DNA of 64,000 nt, from positions 1,674,001 through 1,738,000 of the forward strand of contig NZ_JBBCMA010000001.1 of the NCBI RefSeq assembly GCF_037152535.1, written 5' to 3'. The position numbers were made by a program, and so were the translations under genes. The notes under the pieces are model-generated. The model was not told the DNA's origin. It saw only the letters and a program-made list of their open reading frames with translations, and made no database searches. Positions 57,773 to 64,000 of this stretch are shown here, piece by piece. The stretch is from Leclercia sp. AS011 (GTDB lineage Bacteria; Pseudomonadota; Gammaproteobacteria; Enterobacterales; Enterobacteriaceae). Numbering within the stretch: the stretch's first letter is position 1; each line of letters starts with the position of its first letter.

Positions 57773-58777
57773 TCAGAGATGTGATACAGGCAGCGTCGTG
57801 CCCGGTTGCAGGTAATGCTCGATAGTGAGTAACAGGTCGGTCAGGACAAGCTCCCGATTCAATCCCGTTACGCTGAGTAGTTGTTCACGACACTGGCAGA
57901 CATCATGAAGGATAGCCCGCAATGCCACACCCGGCAGGCGTTGCGCCAGACGATTAACCAGCGGCCAGGCATCGGCGTTGCTTAACAGGGTCGCCCCCTG
58001 CTGAATTTTAAGGGCGTCCAGCAGCAGAGCTGCCAGCCAGTGCAGGCGATCGGGGGCTTGCTCATGGTTCAGGACCGGAAGCAGGCTCAGCCAGTCGCTG
58101 CTGTCCGACACCGCACCGAGCGCCTGACAAAGTTGTTCCCGTTGCGTCTGGATGTTGGGCTGTAGCAGGGCCAGCGCCGCGGCAGGTGCCCCGCCGCTCA
58201 GACGCAGCGCGCTCAGCGCCGCCTCTTGTGACGTTGTCACTTCCCGCGCCAGCCAGCTGACGGCCCACGCCTCCTGCGGCACGCTGAGATGATGCAGACG
58301 ACACCGGCTGCGCAGGGTCGCCAGCAGCCGTCCAGGTTCACGGCAGGCCATCAGGAACCAGGTATTTTCCGGCGGTTCTTCGAGGGTTTTTAACAGAGCG
58401 TTGGCCGCGGCCTCGGTAAGCTGGGCGGCATCCTTCAGCCAGACGACTTTGGCCCCACCCAGTCGCGCGCGCTCGTAGAGCTTTTCACTTACCGCGCGCA
58501 CCGCGTCGATGCCGAGCGCGGTTTTGCCCTTCTCCGGCTCCAGCGCGTAATAGTCCGGGTGCGTTTCCGCCTGCATCAGCTGACAGCTGCGGCACTGACC
58601 GCAGCTTTTATGTCCCTGCGGCTGCTGGCACATCAGAAAACGGCTGATGGCGTAGATCAGCGCCTCATCGCCCATGCCCGGCAGCGCCTGGATCAGTAAC
58701 GCATGATGCCCCCGACCGGACTGATAGCTGTTCACCAGCTGCTCAAAGTGCGGGCGCAACCATGGATACCATTTCAT
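57773..58777 (-). CDS. holB: DNA polymerase III delta' subunit
   Basis: A 334-aa clamp-loader subunit. The AAA+ fold is degenerate in the P-loop ([10 protein letters not shown]), as is normal for delta'. The zinc-binding module is [20 protein letters not shown] and the SRC motif occurs in [11 protein letters not shown]. It helps load the beta clamp. Start overlaps the tmk stop by 4 bp. Confidence 0.95.
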   Translation of the reverse strand: MKWYPWLRPHFEQLVNSYQSGRGHHALLIQALPGMGDEALIYAISRFLMCQQPQGHKSCGQCRSCQLMQAETHPDYYALEPEKGKTALGIDAVRAVSEKLYERARLGGAKVVWLKDAAQLTEAAANALLKTLEEPPENTWFLMACREPGRLLATLRSRCRLHHLSVPQEAWAVSWLAREVTTSQEAALSALRLSGGAPAAALALLQPNIQTQREQLCQALGAVSDSSDWLSLLPVLNHEQAPDRLHWLAALLLDALKIQQGATLLSNADAWPLVNRLAQRLPGVALRAILHDVCQCREQLLSVTGLNRELVLTDLLLTIEHYLQPGTTLPVSHL

Positions 58778-59415
58778 GCCTGTTGTTCCTTCAGCCAGTC
58801 AGTCACCGTCTGGCGAATGTCGTTCATCACCTGTTCCAGCGGCTGGGTAGCATCAATGGTGCGGATCGAACTGTCCTGGGCCGCCAGCTCAAGGTAGCGG
58901 GCGCGGGTGCGGTTAAAGAAGTCCAGCGACTCCTGTTCGATACGATCCAGTTCGCCGCGGGCGCGGGCGCGTTTCAGTCCCACTTCCGGGGTCACGTCGA
59001 GGTAGAGCGTCAGGTTCGGGCGGAAATCACCGAGGATCGCATCGCGCAGCGTGCCAAGCATCTGCTGGTCAATGCCGCGTCCACCGCCCTGATAGGCCTG
59101 GGTGGAGAGATCGTGGCGATCGCCAATCACCCAGCATCCCCGCGCCAGAGCAGGTTTGATGACGGTGTCGACCAGCTGGACGCGTGCGGCGTAGAACATC
59201 ATCACTTCGGCTTTGTCGGTGATCACTTCATCCCCGACCGATTTGATGTCCAGCACCAGGCTGCGCAGTTTTTCAGCAAGCTGGGTGCCGCCCGGCTCGC
59301 GGGTGAAGATCATCTCTTCAATGCCACACGCTTTGAGCGTCTCGACCACCACGTCACGTGCGGTGGTTTTCCCGGCGCCTTCCAGCCCCTCAATGACGAT
59401 GTAATTACTGCGCAT
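58774..59415 (-). CDS. tmk: Thymidylate kinase
   Basis: A 213-aa kinase converting dTMP to dTDP. P-loop [15 protein letters not shown] (type II, Gly-rich), the DR motif ([17 protein letters not shown]) and LID region [12 protein letters not shown] are present. Overlaps mltG by 11 bp and holB by 4 bp in a tight pabC-mltG-tmk-holB-ycfH operon. Confidence 0.96.
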   Translation of the reverse strand: MRSNYIVIEGLEGAGKTTARDVVVETLKACGIEEMIFTREPGGTQLAEKLRSLVLDIKSVGDEVITDKAEVMMFYAARVQLVDTVIKPALARGCWVIGDRHDLSTQAYQGGGRGIDQQMLGTLRDAILGDFRPNLTLYLDVTPEVGLKRARARGELDRIEQESLDFFNRTRARYLELAAQDSSIRTIDATQPLEQVMNDIRQTVTDWLKEQQA

Positions 59416-60427
59416 TTTTTTCCTTAAGTGCCTTCAGATAATCCTGAACCGAACGATTATGACTGGCAAGATTGGTGTTAAAAGTATGTCCACCCTTTCC
59501 GTCCGCGACGAAATAGAGATACGGAGTTTTTGCCGGATGCGCGGCGGCATTCAACGATGCCTGACCCGGCGTTGCAATCGGCCCCGGGGGTAAGCCGCTA
59601 ATGACATAGGTATTATAATCGGTTGGGGTTTCCAGGTCTTTCCGTGAAATTTTGCCCTTGTAATTCTCACCCATACCGTAAATCACCGTCGGATCGGTCT
59701 GCAGACGCATGCCGATACGCAGACGATTGATAAAGACCGAGGCGACCTGATCCCGCTCGCTGGCTACCGCCGTCTCTTTCTCGACGATTGAGGCCATGGT
59801 CACGAACTGGTTCTGATCTTTATACGGCAGATTCTCCATCCGCCCTTCCCAGGCTTTATCCACCGCTTCAACCATCTTTTTATGCGCGCGCTGCAGCAAA
59901 GCCACATCCGTAGTGCCCGCAGTGTACATCCAGGTATCCGGCCAGAGCCACCCTTCGACCCACTCAGGATGTTCAAACTTCAGGGCCTCAGCGACGGTGG
60001 CGTAGCTGTCGTCCTGCAGCGTATGTTTGATATAAGGGGCGTCGCGGAGCTGTTTCAGGTAATCGCTCAGGCGCATCCCTTCCACGAAACGCAGCGGGAA
60101 CTGCGCCTCTTTACCGCTCTCAAGCAGCTGCAACATCTCTTTGACGGTCATCCCCGGCGTAAAGCGATAGGTACCGGCTTTGAAATGCGACAGCTCAGGC
60201 TGCACGCGTAACAACCACTGGAATACCCGCGGACGGTTAATAATCTTCTCGCCATAGAGCTGGTCACCCAGCGCCAGTCGCCCGGTGCCCGGTTTCAGGG
60301 TAAAGATCGTCTCTTCAGAGATCAGAATTGGACTGCCCGCCAGCTGGCGAACTTTCCACATCCCCACGCCAGCGGCAATGCCCAGCACGACAAGGATGAG
60401 GAGAATAAAGCGCAACATTTTTTTCAT
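59405..60427 (-). CDS. mltG: Endolytic murein transglycosylase MltG
   Basis: A 340-aa inner-membrane enzyme cutting nascent glycan strands, thought to terminate their polymerisation. One N-terminal span ([16 protein letters not shown]), a LysM-like subdomain and the YceG catalytic core with Glu in [16 protein letters not shown]. Formerly yceG. Follows pabC by 2 bp. Confidence 0.95.
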   Translation of the reverse strand: MKKMLRFILLILVVLGIAAGVGMWKVRQLAGSPILISEETIFTLKPGTGRLALGDQLYGEKIINRPRVFQWLLRVQPELSHFKAGTYRFTPGMTVKEMLQLLESGKEAQFPLRFVEGMRLSDYLKQLRDAPYIKHTLQDDSYATVAEALKFEHPEWVEGWLWPDTWMYTAGTTDVALLQRAHKKMVEAVDKAWEGRMENLPYKDQNQFVTMASIVEKETAVASERDQVASVFINRLRIGMRLQTDPTVIYGMGENYKGKISRKDLETPTDYNTYVISGLPPGPIATPGQASLNAAAHPAKTPYLYFVADGKGGHTFNTNLASHNRSVQDYLKALKEKNAQ

Positions 60428-60429
60428 GA

Positions 60430-61239
60430 CTATCTGCTTTGCTCACACAGAGGGGCTAAGAATGCGTATAACTCACGCGATGAAAAACGTTGAGAACCGT
60501 ACTGGCGAACCGGCACGACGGGCATCAGCGCATTGCAGACGACCATCTCGTCCACCTCAGCCAGTGCAGCCTCAGAGGCATGCACTTCGGCAACGCGGTA
60601 CCCGGAGTGTGCCAGCTGCTGAAGACAAAACTGGCGCATCAGGCCGATGACGCCAGCCTGATCCAGCCGGGGAGTGAAAACCTCGTTACCCTGACGCCAG
60701 AATAAATTCGCGGCACAGCATTCCGTAATCACCCCTTCGCTGTCAAGAACCAGCGCCTCGTTAGCCTGGGTCTGTTCGAGATGGGTGCGGATCAGCACCT
60801 GTTCAAGTCGGTTAAGGTGTTTTATCCCTGCCAGCTGCGGGTTACGTCCCAGCCGTACCGGGCTTAGGGCCAGCACAATGCCTTCGCGACGCCAGCCTTC
60901 ATAATGGGCGGGATACGCCGATACCGAAAGGAGTCGAACCGGATGCAGGCAGTTCGCTGCGCTGTAACCTCTGCCGCCGCTTCCCCGACTGATAATGACT
61001 TTCAGTACGCCACTCTCGTTTCCCCGGACAAGCGCGATCATTTCGCGCTCTAATTCGGCCCACTCAACAAAGGGAATGAGCAGTTTTTCACAGGCTTTCT
61101 GCAAGCGTTGCAGATGGGCATCCAGCAGACAGACCTGGCCCGCAGCAATACGCGCCGTGGTGAAGCAGCCGTCACCAAACTGAACAGCCCTGTCGCTCGC
61201 CGGGAGCGTTTCCTGGGGTATGCCATTGATCAAGAACAT
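60430..61239 (-). CDS. pabC: Aminodeoxychorismate lyase
   Basis: A 269-aa PLP enzyme (class IV aminotransferase fold) making p-aminobenzoate for folate. The PLP Lys is in [14 protein letters not shown]; the [14 protein letters not shown] block binds the phosphate. Start chosen at [12 protein letters not shown] (61239), same length as E. coli. Confidence 0.94.
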   Translation of the reverse strand: MFLINGIPQETLPASDRAVQFGDGCFTTARIAAGQVCLLDAHLQRLQKACEKLLIPFVEWAELEREMIALVRGNESGVLKVIISRGSGGRGYSAANCLHPVRLLSVSAYPAHYEGWRREGIVLALSPVRLGRNPQLAGIKHLNRLEQVLIRTHLEQTQANEALVLDSEGVITECCAANLFWRQGNEVFTPRLDQAGVIGLMRQFCLQQLAHSGYRVAEVHASEAALAEVDEMVVCNALMPVVPVRQYGSQRFSSRELYAFLAPLCEQSR

Positions 61240-61308
61240 GATGGCTCCTTTTAAAGGGGCGAATAGTCTGGCAGGAAGGCGAGCCGCGGACAAGGGAATA
61301 AAACCGAA

Positions 61309-61338
61309 TAAAAAAGGCCCGACAAGCGGACCTTTTTT
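61309..61338 (-). terminator. fabF terminator
   Basis: On the minus strand GGTCCG, short loop, CGGGCC with T-runs, about 45 bp after the fabF stop. One mismatch in the stem. Confidence 0.75.
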
Positions 61339-61381
61339 ATCAATGTGCCGGGAAGATGTTAAACCGCCCCGGCTGTCAGCC

Positions 61382-62710
<1,329 letters not shown>

Positions 62711-62714
62711 TCAC

Positions 62715-62951
62715 TTACGCCTGGTGACCGTTGATGTAATCAATGGCAGCCTGAACGGTGGTGATTTTCTCAGCTTCTTCGTCCGGAATCTCAGTATCAA
62801 ACTCTTCTTCCAGAGCCATTACCAGCTCAACGGTGTCAAGAGAATCTGCGCCCAGGTCTTCAACGAAGGAAGCGGAGTTCACAACTTCTTCCTGCTTAAC
62901 GCCCAGCTGTTCGCCGATAATTTTCTTAACGCGTTCTTCGATAGTGCTCAT
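62715..62951 (-). CDS. acpP: Acyl carrier protein
   Basis: A 78-aa protein carrying the growing acyl chain on 4'-phosphopantetheine attached to Ser in the DSL motif ([20 protein letters not shown]). Nearly identical to E. coli AcpP. Highly expressed, with its own terminator and a 154-bp upstream gap likely holding a promoter. Confidence 0.98.
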   Translation of the reverse strand: MSTIEERVKKIIGEQLGVKQEEVVNSASFVEDLGADSLDTVELVMALEEEFDTEIPDEEAEKITTVQAAIDYINGHQA

Positions 62952-63105
62952 ACTCTTAAATTTCCTATCAAAACTCGCTTTCGCGATGGTTTTCGTAGTG
63001 TATAAAATGTTGAAAAATTTGCAACTAAATCCCGGCAGGTCTTACCACGATTTTACGTTATTTTGAGGCCATTCGCCCTAATAACGCAAATATTTTCTAT
63101 CGTGA

Positions 63106-63840
63106 TTAAACCATATACATCCCGCCATTGACGTGGAGAGTTTCACCAGTGATGTAACTCGCTTCGTCAGAGGCTAAAAATGCAACCGCGCTGGCGATTT
63201 CTTTAGGGTCGCCTAAACGACCCGCCGGAACTGCCGCCAGCGTACCCGCACGCTGCTCATCGGTCAGCGCACGCGTCATGTCCGTTTCAATAAAGCCCGG
63301 AGCAACAACGTTTACAGTAATTCCGCGGGACGCAACTTCGCGCGCCAGCGACTTACTGAAACCGATCAGACCTGCTTTCGCCGCAGCGTAGTTAGCCTGA
63401 CCAGCATTTCCCATGGTACCAACCACAGAACCGATAGTGATAATACGCCCATGACGCTTCTTCATCATAGCTCGCATTACCGCTTTTGACAGACGGAACA
63501 CAGATGACAGGTTGGTTTCGAGAATATCGCTCCACTCATCATCTTTCATTCGCATCAATAAGTTGTCGCGAGTGATTCCGGCATTATTGACCAGAATATC
63601 CACTTCGCCAAATTCTGCGCGAATATTTCCCAGAACAGATTCGATAGATGCAGGATCGGTCACATTCAACATCAGACCTTTACCGTTCGCACCCAGGTAC
63701 TCGCTGATCGCCTGCGCGCCGCTTTCGCTGGTCGCGGTGCCGATCACTTTCGCGCCACGCGCGACAAGGGTTTCAGCGATAGCACGGCCAATACCGCGGC
63801 TTGCACCAGTAACCAGTGCGATTTTTCCTTCAAAACTCAT
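63106..63840 (-). CDS. fabG: 3-oxoacyl-ACP reductase
   Basis: A 244-aa SDR-family NADPH reductase. Cofactor motif TGASRGIGRAIAE, NNAG, and catalytic Ser/Tyr/Lys (IGSVVG and GQANYAAAKAG) are present. Start chosen at MSFEGKIALVTG (63840), with AGGAACACC upstream; the longer frame reaches into fabD. Confidence 0.97.
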   Translation of the reverse strand: MSFEGKIALVTGASRGIGRAIAETLVARGAKVIGTATSESGAQAISEYLGANGKGLMLNVTDPASIESVLGNIRAEFGEVDILVNNAGITRDNLLMRMKDDEWSDILETNLSSVFRLSKAVMRAMMKKRHGRIITIGSVVGTMGNAGQANYAAAKAGLIGFSKSLAREVASRGITVNVVAPGFIETDMTRALTDEQRAGTLAAVPAGRLGDPKEIASAVAFLASDEASYITGETLHVNGGMYMV

Positions 63841-63853
63841 GGTGTTCCTCTTT

Positions 63854-64000
63854 TTACTGCGCGAGTGCCGCTGACAGGGCTTCCGGCTCATTAATGGCCG
63901 ATGCGGTCAGGGTATCAACAATACGTTTGGTCAGACCGGTGAGGACTTTACCCGGGCCCACTTCATATAAATGTTCCACGCCCTGGGACGCCATAAACTC
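63854..64000 (-). CDS. fabD: Malonyl-CoA:ACP transacylase, C-terminal part
   Basis: The last 48 residues of FabD are encoded before the window ends: GVEHLYEVGPGKVLTGLTKR, then IVDTLTASA and a variable tail ending in ALAQ. FabD transfers malonyl from CoA to ACP. The active-site Ser lies outside the window. The stop is 13 bp before the fabG start, in the order fabD-fabG-acpP-fabF. Confidence 0.95.
   Translation of the reverse strand, partial: EFMASQGVEHLYEVGPGKVLTGLTKRIVDTLTASAINEPEALSAALAQ

Overview
The window is chromosome from a member of the Enterobacteriaceae close to Enterobacter, Klebsiella or Lelliottia. The backbone genes match Escherichia coli closely in sequence, length and order (icd-rluE-nudJ-mnmA-hflD-purB-phoPQ-roxA-pepT-potABCD-cobB-nagK-lolEDC-ycfT-mfd-ldtC-bhsA-comR-ycfJ-ndh-ycfP-nagZ-thiK-lpoB-ycfL-hinT-fhuE-ptsG-ycfH-holB-tmk-mltG-pabC-fabF-acpP-fabG-fabD). 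The species cannot be fixed from the sequence alone.

Region 1 (about 1-17060) is the early half of a lambdoid prophage inserted at the 3' end of icd. Structural and lysis genes must lie left of position 1. A lambda-like switch lies near 10.7-11.4 kb: a short CI-type repressor on the + strand and a Cro-type protein on the - strand, separated by GTGAA/TTCAC dyads. The right-type operon runs on the - strand: cro-like, cII-position regulator, O-like and P-like replication genes, a PerC-type regulator, small genes, RusA, a DUF968 protein and antiterminator Q. The left-type operon runs on the + strand: small genes, a DUF1482 protein, an Rrf2-type regulator, a RecE-like protein carrying a DEDDh exonuclease, Xis and Int.

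Past Q, where many lambdoid phages carry cargo genes, sits an AT-rich two-gene cassette in opposite orientation: a ParB/Srx-domain protein and a D12-class DNA adenine methyltransferase. Beyond it is a tandem array of structured, apparently minus-strand RNA units. They resemble the C4 / P4-CI antisense-RNA class, and three of them repeat at an exact 253-bp period.

Region 2 (17-64 kb) is core chromosome. It covers central metabolism (icd, purB, ndh, ptsG), tRNA and rRNA modification (mnmA, rluE), Mg2+ sensing (phoPQ), polyamine uptake (potABCD), lipoprotein export (lolCDE), cell-wall recycling and synthesis (nagK, nagZ, ldtC, lpoB, mltG), transcription-coupled repair (mfd), siderophore uptake (fhuE), DNA replication (holB, tmk) and the fatty-acid cluster (fabF-acpP-fabG-fabD). 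Accessory items within it are a REP-associated tyrosine transposase, two membrane-protein genes between potD and cobB, an amber-truncated ycfT and an unlabelled 51-codon membrane-protein ORF.

The main points for follow-up are the ParB-Srx/methyltransferase cassette, the RNA array, and a 19-bp element recurring at gene junctions in both early operons of the prophage.
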